A stretch of DNA of 64,000 nt from Cellulomonas sp. JH27-2 (GTDB lineage Bacteria; Actinomycetota; Actinomycetes; Actinomycetales; Cellulomonadaceae). The first letter of the stretch is position 1; every line of letters begins with the position of its first letter. The stretch is taken from positions 248,001-312,000 of the forward strand of contig NZ_JACYFR010000002.1 in NCBI RefSeq assembly GCF_014837175.1, in the 5' to 3' direction. The notes under the pieces are model-generated. The model had not been told where the DNA came from, ran no database searches, and saw only the letters and a list, made by a program, of their open reading frames with translations. Positions 36,331 to 43,742 of this stretch are shown one piece after another. The translations under genes were made by a program, and so were the position numbers.

Positions 36331-37112
36331 GAGGACTTCGCTCCGATCCAGACGGCCGCGCCGATGAGCAGGCCGATGCCGACGATCCAGGCCCACAGGC
36401 CCTCGCTGACGGCGCCGAGCGAACCGAGGTCGAGGCCACCGGGGGCCACGTCACCCTGCTCGCTGATGAACGCGATGATGTCGCGCTTCTCGTCGGGCGA
36501 CAGGTTGGTGTCGCTGAAGACCGGCATCGACTGCGGGCCGGTCAGCATGGCCTCGTACAGGTGCGTGGGGCTGGTCTCCCACAGCTTCGGGGCGAACTTG
36601 CCGCGCGAGAGCGCGCCGCCGGCGCCCACCGCGTTGTGGCACATGGCGCAGTTCGTGCGGAACAAGGCCATGCCGTTGGCGGAGTTGCCCTTGCTCGGGT
36701 CGACCTGGTCCTCGGTCGGGACCGCAGGCCCGGCGCCGAGGGACGCGACGAACGCACCGAGCTGGCTGATCTGCTCGTCGTCGAACTGGACGGGCTTGGC
36801 CTCGATCTGCGGGCCGTTCTGCTGCGCCGGCATGCGGCCGGTCCCGACCTGGAAGTTGACCGCTGCCGCACCGACACCGATGAGCGACGGGCCGCTCGCG
36901 GTACCGGCACCGGACGGGCCGTGGCACGTCGCGCAGTTGGCCTGGAACAGCTTCTCACCGGTCTGGATGTCGCTCGCGCTGGGAGCAGCGGCAGCCGCAT
37001 CGGCCGATGTGGGGGCCAGTACTGCGTACAGGCCACCGGTGAGCAGCAGCGCCAGCAGGAGCAGGACGATCGGCGCGCGCCGATCGTGCCTGCGGGCTGC
37101 GAGTGCCTTCAC
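36327..37112 (-). CDS. qcrC: Cytochrome bc1 complex diheme cytochrome c subunit
   Basis: A 261-residue membrane-bound diheme cytochrome c. The two heme sites are CATCH (about residue 60) and CAMCH (about 160), each in its own cytochrome c domain with methionine ligands downstream (GRMPAQQ, SMPVF). There is an N-terminal signal/anchor helix ([20 protein letters not shown]) and a C-terminal helix. It replaces a soluble cytochrome c by passing electrons directly to the CuA centre of CtaC in the III-IV supercomplex. I used the GTG at 37112 (GAGGA eight bases upstream); an ATG at 37151 would add 13 residues. Confidence 0.96.
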   Translation of the reverse strand: MKALAARRHDRRAPIVLLLLALLLTGGLYAVLAPTSADAAAAAPSASDIQTGEKLFQANCATCHGPSGAGTASGPSLIGVGAAAVNFQVGTGRMPAQQNGPQIEAKPVQFDDEQISQLGAFVASLGAGPAVPTEDQVDPSKGNSANGMALFRTNCAMCHNAVGAGGALSRGKFAPKLWETSPTHLYEAMLTGPQSMPVFSDTNLSPDEKRDIIAFISEQGDVAPGGLDLGSLGAVSEGLWAWIVGIGLLIGAAVWIGAKSS

Positions 37113-37175
37113 GGATCGTTCCTCGTCTCGCACATGGGGGGAAGGGGGCAAAGGTGGCGCGACTGCGCGCCGGGC

Positions 37176-37823
37176 TTACTTCAGAAGGTAGATGACCGCG
37201 AAGAGCGCGATCCAGACGACGTCGACGAAGTGCCAGTAGTACGACGTCACGATCGCGGTGGTGGCCTCGTGGTGACCGAACCGCTTGGCCGAGAACGAGC
37301 GGCCGAGCAGGAACATGAAGGCGATCAGACCGCCGATGACGTGAAGACCGTGGAAACCGGTCGTCAGGTAGAAGACCGAGCCGTACGGGCTGGAGGAGAT
37401 GGTCAGACCGTCGCGCACCAGGCTCGCGTACTCGTAGACCTGGCCGCCGATGAAGAAGGCACCCATGACGTACGTCAGGGTCATCCACTCGTTCATGCCC
37501 CAGCGGTTGACCGCCCACAGCTTGCCGCTGCGCACGGGCTGGAAGCGCTCGGCCGCCCACACGCCCATCTGGCACGTCACGGACGACAGCACCAGCACCG
37601 TGGTGTTGATGGAGGCGAACGTGACGTTCAGCTTGGCAGTCTGCAATGCCCACTCGTCAGGCACCGCGGAGCGGAGCGTGAAGTACATGGCGAAGAGGCC
37701 TGCGAAGAACATGAGCTCGCTGGCGAGCCACACGATCGTTCCTACCGACACCGGGTTGGGTCGGTTGACGCTCACGTGGGGGGCGGTGCGAGGGGCAGCC
37801 GTTGCGGTCGACACGTTCGCCAT
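37176..37823 (-). CDS. ctaE: Cytochrome c oxidase subunit III
   Basis: A 215-residue subunit with five helices, ending in [24 protein letters not shown] (described in parts: [11 protein letters not shown] is the family mark). [12 protein letters not shown] is the conserved lipid-binding helix. It stabilises the catalytic core of the aa3 oxidase. It leads the minus-strand operon ctaE-qcrC-qcrA-qcrB, which is the standard actinobacterial arrangement, 63 bases before qcrC. The ATG at 37823 is well placed. The 289 bases upstream contain no other gene. Confidence 0.96.
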   Translation of the reverse strand: MANVSTATAAPRTAPHVSVNRPNPVSVGTIVWLASELMFFAGLFAMYFTLRSAVPDEWALQTAKLNVTFASINTTVLVLSSVTCQMGVWAAERFQPVRSGKLWAVNRWGMNEWMTLTYVMGAFFIGGQVYEYASLVRDGLTISSSPYGSVFYLTTGFHGLHVIGGLIAFMFLLGRSFSAKRFGHHEATTAIVTSYYWHFVDVVWIALFAVIYLLK

Positions 37824-38112
37824 TATGGCCGATCAACGCCCCGAGTGGGACGTTGGGCCCAGGTCGCGTCGCGCGGCGAATCTCACATCTGTCAGTGGGC
37901 TCTCAGGTTCACGTGCGTGGTGGCGCGCAATCATCGGCCACGGGCGCCCCCGCGCACGCTCGGCCCGGGGGTGCGCGGGGTCCGACACGCCGTGCCCACC
38001 TGCCCGTCCGTGCTATGCGGTCGCGGCACGCCGCGCCCGAGCCGTGACACGGTGCCCGTCGGTCGTGCCAAGATGCCGTTCGGACGCACGTCGACGACGA
38101 GTGAGGACCACC

Positions 38113-38529
38113 ATGAGCACCGAGCAGGCAAGCACCTCCGGCCCGCGCATCCTGCTGTACAGCGACGACGTGGACGCGCGTGCGCAGGTCCGTCTCGCCG
38201 TCGGCCGGCGTCTACGCCACGACGCGCCCGAGATCGAGTGGGTCGAGGTGGCGACGGCCGCCGCGGTGATCGCCTCGACCGAGGCAGGCGGCCTCGACCT
38301 GCTCATCCTCGACGGCGAGGCAGACAAGGTCGGTGGCATGGGTCTGGCGCGTCAGCTCAAGGACGAGGTCTACCGGTGCCCGCCGACCCTCGTCCTGACC
38401 GGGCGCCCGCAGGACGCGTGGCTCGCGTCCTGGTCGAACGCGGACGCGGTGGTCAGCCGCCCCCTCGACCCGATCGAGCTGCAGGCGGCGGTCGCGCGCG
38501 TGCTCGAGCCGCGGGCAGTCGCCGGATGA
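38113..38529 (+). CDS. Stand-alone response-regulator receiver-like protein
   Basis: A 138-residue single-domain receiver. The acidic pair is in [10 protein letters not shown], the probable phosphorylation aspartate is in [14 protein letters not shown], and the switch threonine is in TLVLTGRP. The invariant lysine of the KP motif is replaced by arginine ([11 protein letters not shown]). There is no output domain. The ATG at 38113 is clear; the stop overlaps the trpD start (ATGA), so the two are co-translated. No histidine kinase lies nearby. The substitution makes normal phospho-signalling doubtful. It may act by binding a partner, possibly TrpD; this is inference. Confidence 0.75.
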   Translation: MSTEQASTSGPRILLYSDDVDARAQVRLAVGRRLRHDAPEIEWVEVATAAAVIASTEAGGLDLLILDGEADKVGGMGLARQLKDEVYRCPPTLVLTGRPQDAWLASWSNADAVVSRPLDPIELQAAVARVLEPRAVAG

Positions 38530-39581
38530 GCGACGCGCCCACCTGGCCCGACATCCTCACGTGGCTCGTCGCACGTCGCGACCTCACCACCGCGCAGGCG
38601 TCCTGGGCGATGGACGAGATCATGAGCGGCGAGGCGAGCCCCGTCCAGATCGCCGGCTTCCTCGTGGCGCTGCGGGCCAAGGGTGAGACGGTCGACGAGC
38701 TCACCGGCCTCGCGGACACGATGCTCGACCACGCCGTCCGCATCTCCGTACCGGGTCGGACCCTCGACATCGTCGGCACCGGTGGCGATCGGTCGCACAC
38801 GGTCAACATCTCCACGATGTCGGCGGTCGTGATCGCGGGCGCGGGCATCCGCGTCGTCAAGCACGGCAACCGCGCTGCGTCGTCGTCGTCGGGATCCGCC
38901 GACGTGCTCGAGGCGCTCGGCATCAGGCTCGACCACAGCCCTGAGCGCGTCGCGCAGATCGCGGGCGACGCGGGGATCACGTTCTGCTTCGCGCAGGTGT
39001 TCCACCCGTCGTTCCGGCACACGGCCGCGGCCCGGTCCGGCCTGGGCATCGCCACTGCCTTCAACTTCCTGGGCCCGCTCACCAACCCGGCCCAGCCCGA
39101 CGCGTGCGCGATCGGCGTGGCCGACGCGCGGATGGCCCCCCTCATCGCGGGGGTGCTGGCCGCGCGGGGCAAGAGCGCGCTCGTGTTCCGCGGCGACGTG
39201 GACGGCAACGGGCTCGACGAGATCGCAGCCACCGGGCCCACGCAGGTCTGGGAGGCGCGCGACGGCGGCGTCACCGCGTCGGTGGTCGACTGGCCCACCG
39301 ACCTGGGCGTCGCACCCGTCACGCTGGCCGACCTGCGCGGCGCCGACGCGGCCTTCAACGCCGACGTCGCGAGCCGGCTGCTCGCCGGCGAGCCCGGCCC
39401 GGTCCGCGAGACGGTGCTCCTCAACGTCGCCGCGGCGCTCGTCGCCGACGGGACGCTGCCCGGCACCGCCGACGGCCCCTTGCTCGAGCGTCTGGCCGCC
39501 GGGGTCGAGCTGGGCCGGGCGTCCCTGGACTCGGGGGCGGCCGCTGGTGCGCTGGAGCGTTGGCGCGCAGCGAGCGCGTGA
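38526..39581 (+). CDS. trpD: Anthranilate phosphoribosyltransferase
   Basis: Transfers phosphoribose to anthranilate in tryptophan synthesis. The 351-residue protein contains the PRPP-binding [14 protein letters not shown] (about residue 80), [33 protein letters not shown] with the anthranilate-site residues, and the metal-binding region [11 protein letters not shown]. The ATG at 38526 overlaps the stop of the receiver gene. Other trp genes are not nearby, as in M. tuberculosis (Rv2192c), where trpD also sits alone beside the cytochrome genes. A nested inverted repeat follows at 39655-39715. Confidence 0.96.
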   Translation: MSDAPTWPDILTWLVARRDLTTAQASWAMDEIMSGEASPVQIAGFLVALRAKGETVDELTGLADTMLDHAVRISVPGRTLDIVGTGGDRSHTVNISTMSAVVIAGAGIRVVKHGNRAASSSSGSADVLEALGIRLDHSPERVAQIAGDAGITFCFAQVFHPSFRHTAAARSGLGIATAFNFLGPLTNPAQPDACAIGVADARMAPLIAGVLAARGKSALVFRGDVDGNGLDEIAATGPTQVWEARDGGVTASVVDWPTDLGVAPVTLADLRGADAAFNADVASRLLAGEPGPVRETVLLNVAAALVADGTLPGTADGPLLERLAAGVELGRASLDSGAAAGALERWRAASA

Positions 39582-39654
39582 CCCGGGGCGCCCGACTGCT
39601 GCGTGCGCGACTGGTGCGAGCGCGTCGCCTGCGGTAGCTCAGCTGCGCGGCGTG

Positions 39655-39715
39655 GTAGTCGAGTTCCAGCGAGGTAGTCGGTAGCGATCGACTACCTTGT
39701 GGGGAGATCGACTAC
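39655..39715. terminator. Nested inverted repeats downstream of trpD
   Basis: GTAGTCGA (39655-39662) is matched by TCGACTAC at 39708-39715, and inside it AGGTAGTC (39673-39679 region) is matched by GACTACCT (39690-39697). The four copies of one octamer core are almost symmetrically spaced. The inner pair forms an 8-bp stem with a 10-base loop. A terminator is the simplest reading. Confidence 0.5.
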
Positions 39716-39747
39716 TTGTGCTGGGAAACCGACGCGCGGGTCAGGCC

Positions 39748-39943
39748 GCGAGGGCTCGCTGCGCTCGGGTTGGTCTGTCTGGTGCGGGGCAGTCCACTGT
39801 GCTTGTGGTCGGACTGAACCTCCGCTCCGCGAATCGCGAGGGCTCGCTGCGCTCGGGTTGGTCTGTCTGGTGCGGGGCAGTCCACTGTGCTTGTGGTCGG
39901 ACTGAACCTCCGCTCCGCGAATCGCGAGGGCTCGCTGCGCTCG
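39748..39943. repeat. 88-bp direct tandem repeat, 2.2 copies
   Basis: Two exact-looking units at 39748-39835 and 39836-39923 are followed by the first 20 bases of a third (39924-39943). Each unit starts GCGAGGGCTCGCTGCGCTCG and ends CTCCGCTCCGCGAATC. No spacer differs between units, so this is a tandem duplication, not a CRISPR array. Confidence 0.9.
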
Positions 39944-39955
39944 CCCTCACGATTC
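39919..39955 (-). terminator. Stem-loop after the RAM-domain gene
   Basis: GAATCGCGAGGG (39919-39930) pairs with CCCTCACGATTC (39944-39955) with a single C-A mismatch and a 13-base loop, 13 bases beyond the RAM gene stop on the minus strand. Confidence 0.55.
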
Positions 39956-39968
39956 GCTCCGCTCCGGT

Positions 39969-40250
39969 TCAGTCCTCCAGCCCGAGCGCGAACGCCTGGT
40001 CCAGGTCGTGCCTCGAGTACGTGCGGAACGCGATGTACGTCTGGGTGCGGATGACGCCCTCGATCTTGCTCGCCTTGTCGGCGATCACGTCGGCGAGGTC
40101 GTCGTGCTCGCGCACACGCACCAGCGCGATGAGGTCGACCTCGCCGGTGACCGAGTAGACCTCGGTCACGCCGGGGATCTCGGCGATGGCGGCGGCGACC
40201 TCGGGGATCCGGGCGGCGTCGGTGTCGATGAGGACGATCGCAGTCAGCAT
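39969..40250 (-). CDS. Lrp/AsnC ligand-binding (RAM) domain protein
   Basis: A 93-residue protein equal to the effector-binding half of Lrp/AsnC regulators (RAM domain) with no helix-turn-helix. TAIVLIDTDAARIPEVAAAI and GVTEVYSVTGEVDLIALVRV are the typical beta-alpha-beta segments. Stand-alone RAM proteins form oligomers that bind amino acids and may modify full-length Lrp proteins; the target here is unknown. The ATG at 40250 follows the stop of the exonuclease-fusion gene by seven bases, so they form an operon. It converges with trpD. Confidence 0.87.
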   Translation of the reverse strand: MLTAIVLIDTDAARIPEVAAAIAEIPGVTEVYSVTGEVDLIALVRVREHDDLADVIADKASKIEGVIRTQTYIAFRTYSRHDLDQAFALGLED

Positions 40251-40257
40251 GCATTCA

Positions 40258-42114
40258 TCATGCCGTGCGCGGGACTGCCGCGCCGAGATCCGCCTCCGGC
40301 CGCGCCGGGCTGGAGTCCGCGCCGAAGCCGGTCGACGCCTCGACACCGGCCAGAAGGCGACCGTGCGCGTCCAGCGCTGCAGCCGTGTCGGGATCGGCCA
40401 GGGCGGACCGGACCGGGTAGGCGTAGACACCGTCCACGTGGACGAGGCGCACACCCGGCTGGTCGAGCCACGCCAGGACCAGGTCGGTCTCCTCCGGGTG
40501 CGCCGCCGGGGCTGGAGCGACCGGGGCGACCACGTGCGCGGCCGTCTCGCGCAGCGTCGCGATCACCGGGCGCGGGTCGGTGCGTCGGTCGACCCGCGCG
40601 GTCGCGGCCAGGCGCCCGTGCCGGACGAGCACCAGCTCCCACCCGCCGTCCGGCGTGCGGGCCGCGGCCACGAGCTCGGCGCAGCGCGCCAACGGGTCCA
40701 GTCGCTGCGCACGCGACGCGCCCCGCAGGAACGCACCGAGCCGGTCCCGCACCGTCGCGGCCTCCTCGTACCGCTGCTGGTCGACGAGCTGCTGCAGCCT
40801 CCCGGCGTGCGCCGCGACCACCGGCGCCGGGTCGCTCGTCATGGCCCGCCGGACGCGTTCGACGAGCACCGCGTACTCGTCGGCGCCCTGGGCCCCGACG
40901 CACGGCGCCCCGCACCGTCCCATGCCCGCCAGGGCGCACGACGACGCACCCGGCGTCGCGACGAGCGGCAGCCGGCGCGTGCACTGGCGGATCTCGAAGC
41001 TCTCGTGCAACGCGTCGACCGCGAGCGTGGCCGTGCGCGCCGACCCGAACGGACCGATGTAGGCGGCGCCGTCCTCGTCGCGCACGTCGCGGACCACCGA
41101 CAGCCGCGGGTACGGCTCGGAGGTGAGCCGGACCCACGGCATCCGCTCGGGGAAGCGCGAGCGTCGGTTGTAGCGCGGGGAGTGCTCGGCGATGAGGCGC
41201 AGCTCGCGGACCCGTGCCTCCAGGGGCGTCGCGCACACCACCGGGTCGACGCGTTCGGCGATCCGGACCATCTCGGTGATCCGGCCGCGCTTCTCGGACG
41301 ACGTGAAGTAGGAGCGGACCCGCCGCCGCAGGGAGGTCGTCGACGTGCCGACGTACAGCACCTCGTCGCCGGGACCGCGGAACAGGTACACGCCGGGGGA
41401 GTCGGGCAGCCCGTCGGCCAGCGTGCGTTTGCGCCGCACGTCGGCCGGTACGGGGTCGGTGGCCGTCGCGAGGTCCTCGAGGTGGGTCACCCCGAGCGGC
41501 GCCAGGCGGCCCAGGAGCGCGTGCAGGACGTCGACCGTGGCGCGCGCGTCGGACAGGGCACGGTGGTTGGGCGTCACGGTGGCGCCGAACAGCGCGGCCA
41601 GGCTGGAGAGCTTGTGGTTGGGCGCCTCGTCGCGCGTCACCACGCGCCGCGCGAGCCGCACGGTGTCCAGCACGCGGTTGCCGGGCCAGCGGTGGCCCGT
41701 GCGTGCGGCGGCGGCCTTGAGGAACCCGACGTCGAACGGTGCGTTGTGCGCGACGAGCACCGCGTCGCGCGCGAACTCGAGGAACGACGGCAAGACCTCC
41801 TCGATGGGCGGCGCGCCGATGAGCATGGTCGTGGTGATCCCGGTCAGCACCTGGATGAACGGCGGGACCGGGCCGCCCGGGTCGACCAACGTCTGGAACT
41901 CGCCGAGGACCTCGCCGCCCCGCACCTTGACGGCGCCGATCTCGGTGATCGCGCAGTCGGCGGGCGTGCCGCCCGTCGTCTCCAGGTCGACGACGACGAA
42001 GGTCACCTCGGACAGCGGCGTCCCCACGTCGTCGAGGCTCGGCTGGATCGCACGCGCTCCGGGGTCGACCGACTGCTGGGCCCACACGGGGCGCAGGCGG
42101 CGGACGGTCGACAC
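40258..42114 (-). CDS. DEDD exonuclease fused to UvrC-like GIY-YIG nuclease region
   Basis: A 618-residue two-nuclease protein. Residues 35-205 form a DnaQ-type 3'-5' exonuclease with all DEDDh residues: VVDLETTGG (Asp43, Glu45), AHNAPFDVGF (about Asp128) and NHRALSDARATVD (His184, Asp189). Residues 235-320 form a GIY-YIG endonuclease domain (SPGVYLFRGPGDEVLYVGTS and an arginine/glutamate pair after it) as in UvrC, followed by UvrC-like cysteine-containing and UvrBC-contact-like regions (RRAMTSDPAPVV..RYEEAATVRDRL). It lacks the RNase H and HhH regions of UvrC. Rv2191 in M. tuberculosis has this build. A DNA-repair role is likely but unproven. The GTG at 42114 is chosen; upstream frame is antisense to the NYN gene. 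Confidence 0.9.
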   Translation of the reverse strand: MSTVRRLRPVWAQQSVDPGARAIQPSLDDVGTPLSEVTFVVVDLETTGGTPADCAITEIGAVKVRGGEVLGEFQTLVDPGGPVPPFIQVLTGITTTMLIGAPPIEEVLPSFLEFARDAVLVAHNAPFDVGFLKAAAARTGHRWPGNRVLDTVRLARRVVTRDEAPNHKLSSLAALFGATVTPNHRALSDARATVDVLHALLGRLAPLGVTHLEDLATATDPVPADVRRKRTLADGLPDSPGVYLFRGPGDEVLYVGTSTTSLRRRVRSYFTSSEKRGRITEMVRIAERVDPVVCATPLEARVRELRLIAEHSPRYNRRSRFPERMPWVRLTSEPYPRLSVVRDVRDEDGAAYIGPFGSARTATLAVDALHESFEIRQCTRRLPLVATPGASSCALAGMGRCGAPCVGAQGADEYAVLVERVRRAMTSDPAPVVAAHAGRLQQLVDQQRYEEAATVRDRLGAFLRGASRAQRLDPLARCAELVAAARTPDGGWELVLVRHGRLAATARVDRRTDPRPVIATLRETAAHVVAPVAPAPAAHPEETDLVLAWLDQPGVRLVHVDGVYAYPVRSALADPDTAAALDAHGRLLAGVEASTGFGADSSPARPEADLGAAVPRTA

Positions 42115-42182
42115 CTGACGGACGCTACCCACGACCACCCACACCGCCGTGCGGCACGCCGCGGCGCACCTAGTCTGGGCGG

Positions 42183-43451
42183 ATGAGCACCGGTCAGGTC
42201 CCGCCTGCACTGCAGGCCCGCCTGGTGGCGTTCGCCGCCGAGGTGCTGGGGGAGATGGAGCCCGCGGAGGTGCCCGCCGGCCTGCGCGCCGTCGCGCGGT
42301 TCGCCCCACGCAAGCGCGCGTCGGCCGGAGCCGGACCGTTGTGGTCCGCGCTCCAGGGCGACCCGTTCCGGGCGCGCGTCGCGCGGGTGTGGGCGACGCG
42401 GTCGGCCTCGTCGGCGGTCGACGGCGAGGAGCGCCCCGGGGAGGTGGAGGAGGGGACCCCACCGGCCGGAGCGCCGGACCTCGACGCCGCGGCCGGGGCG
42501 TGGCTGCGCCGCGACGACTGGGCGGCGCTGGTACCGCCCGTGGAGCCCGCCGGTGAACAGACCGATGCGCGACTGGTCCGGGCGACGGCAGCCGTCGACC
42601 GGGTCCGCGCGGAGCGGGACGAGGCGCTGGCGGCCGCGCGGCTGGCCCGCGACGAGGTGGCCGCCAACCAGCGCGAGCTGCGCCGGCTGCGGTCCGACGC
42701 GGACCGTGCCCGGAGCGAGGCACGCCGTGCGGTCGAGCAGGCGGCTGACACGCTCGACGAGGCGCGCCGCGAGCGGGAGGCCGCTGCGGCGGCGCACGAC
42801 GAGGCGGTGCGCGAGCGGCGCGAGGCCGGGGCGCTGCGCGACCAGGCGCGTGCCGAGGTCCGGGTCGCACGTCAGCTCGCACAGGCCCGGGTGCGGCTCC
42901 TGCTGGACACCATCGTCGACGCGGCGAGCGGGTTGCGGCACGAGCTCGCGCTGCCACCTCTCGACCAGCTGCCCGCCGACCTCGTCGCGCCGCCCGCGCC
43001 GGTCGACGCCCAGCGACAGGGATCTCGTGGGCGGTCTCTCGACGATCCCGCCCTGCTCGACGAGGTGCTGCGTCAGCCGTGGGCACACCTGCTGGTGGAC
43101 GGCTACAACGTCTCCAAGACGGGGTTCGGCGCGTTGCCGCTCGACGAGCAGCGTCGTCGGCTCGTCGACGGGCTGGCCGTCGTCGCGGCGCGCACGGGCG
43201 CCGAGATCACGTGCTGCTTCGACGGTCAGGAGACCGCCCTGCCGCCCGGCGGGTACGCGCGGGGCGTGCGCGTGCGGTTCTCCGTCGGCGAGATCGCCGA
43301 CGACCTCATCCGCCGCCTCGTGCACGCGGAGCCGCCGGGTCGCGTGGTCGTCGTCGTGACCAGCGACCAGGCCGTGGCACGCGACGCGGAGTCCGACGGC
43401 GCGTGGGTGGTGCCGTCTGCGACCCTGGTCGCGCGGCTCAACCGGGTCTGA
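42183..43451 (+). CDS. NYN-domain (PIN-like) ribonuclease-family protein with coiled coil
   Basis: A 422-residue protein. A variable N-terminal part (1-125) is followed by a long charged coiled coil (about 128-240, RVRAERDEALAAARLARDEV and similar heptads) and a C-terminal NYN domain (about 295-422) of the YacP type. Its acidic catalytic residues are visible in HLLVDGYNVSKTGFG, ITCCFDGQE and VTSDQAVARDAE. YacP-like proteins act as endoribonucleases in mRNA decay. The ATG is at 42183. It is divergent from the exonuclease-fusion gene with 68 bases between. Confidence 0.88.
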   Translation: MSTGQVPPALQARLVAFAAEVLGEMEPAEVPAGLRAVARFAPRKRASAGAGPLWSALQGDPFRARVARVWATRSASSAVDGEERPGEVEEGTPPAGAPDLDAAAGAWLRRDDWAALVPPVEPAGEQTDARLVRATAAVDRVRAERDEALAAARLARDEVAANQRELRRLRSDADRARSEARRAVEQAADTLDEARREREAAAAAHDEAVRERREAGALRDQARAEVRVARQLAQARVRLLLDTIVDAASGLRHELALPPLDQLPADLVAPPAPVDAQRQGSRGRSLDDPALLDEVLRQPWAHLLVDGYNVSKTGFGALPLDEQRRRLVDGLAVVAARTGAEITCCFDGQETALPPGGYARGVRVRFSVGEIADDLIRRLVHAEPPGRVVVVVTSDQAVARDAESDGAWVVPSATLVARLNRV

Positions 43452-43499
43452 GCCCCCGCGGCACAGGCCGTGTCAGACCTCGTCGCTAGTTTGCCGCGC

Positions 43500-43718
43500 A
43501 TGAGGATCGACTGCGAGACCTGCACCGTCGGCAAGGCCGGCCCGGCTGCGTGCGACGACTGCGTGGTGACGTTCCTGACGATCGGGCGGCCGTCCGAGGC
43601 GATCAGGCGCGTCGTCGCGTCGGACGGGTTGGAGCTCGACCCGGCGGAGCAGCGCGCGATCGGCGTGCTCGCCGCGTCCGGGCTCGTGCCCCCGTTGCGC
43701 ATGGAGCCCGCCGTGTGA
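43500..43718 (+). CDS. Small four-cysteine protein
   Basis: A 72-residue protein whose N-terminus holds CETC and CDDC (Cys5, 8, 18, 21), a likely zinc- or iron-binding knuckle. The rest (LTIGRPSEAIRRVV..DLELDPAEQRAIGVLAASGLVPP) is helical with no known motif. Similar short proteins are conserved in Actinobacteria beside the NYN gene. I used the ATG at 43500 as the family-like start; a GTG at 43470 would add ten residues. The final codons form the left arm of a perfect 16-bp terminator stem. Function unknown. Confidence 0.7.
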   Translation: MRIDCETCTVGKAGPAACDDCVVTFLTIGRPSEAIRRVVASDGLELDPAEQRAIGVLAASGLVPPLRMEPAV

Positions 43719-43735
43719 GGGCGGGCTCCATGCGC
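43697..43735 (+). terminator. Terminator formed from the end of the small coding gene
   Basis: GCGCATGGAGCCCGCC (43697-43712) pairs exactly with GGCGGGCTCCATGCGC (43720-43735). The seven-base loop GTGTGAG contains the stop codon of the four-cysteine protein. It also lies between convergent genes and can end the fadD transcript. Confidence 0.82.
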
Positions 43736-43742
43736 CGGCGCG

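Larger units (their letters stand above)
39582..39968. other. Repeat-rich intergenic region between convergent trpD and RAM genes
   Basis: This 387-base stretch has no convincing gene; open frames in it are short and follow the repeats. It holds, from left to right, a nested pair of inverted repeats (39655-39715), two and a quarter copies of an 88-bp tandem repeat (39748-39943), and a 12-bp stem-loop (39919-39955) next to the 3' end of the RAM gene. Confidence 0.8.

Noticed and set aside
39633..39647. GGTAGCTCAGCTGCG resembles the D-arm (A box) of a tRNA
   Set aside because: No matching T-arm (GGTTCGANTCC) at the right distance, and no acceptor stem pairs around it.
39748..39943. Possible CRISPR array
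   Set aside because: The units are 88 bp and directly joined without variable spacers; no cas genes are nearby.
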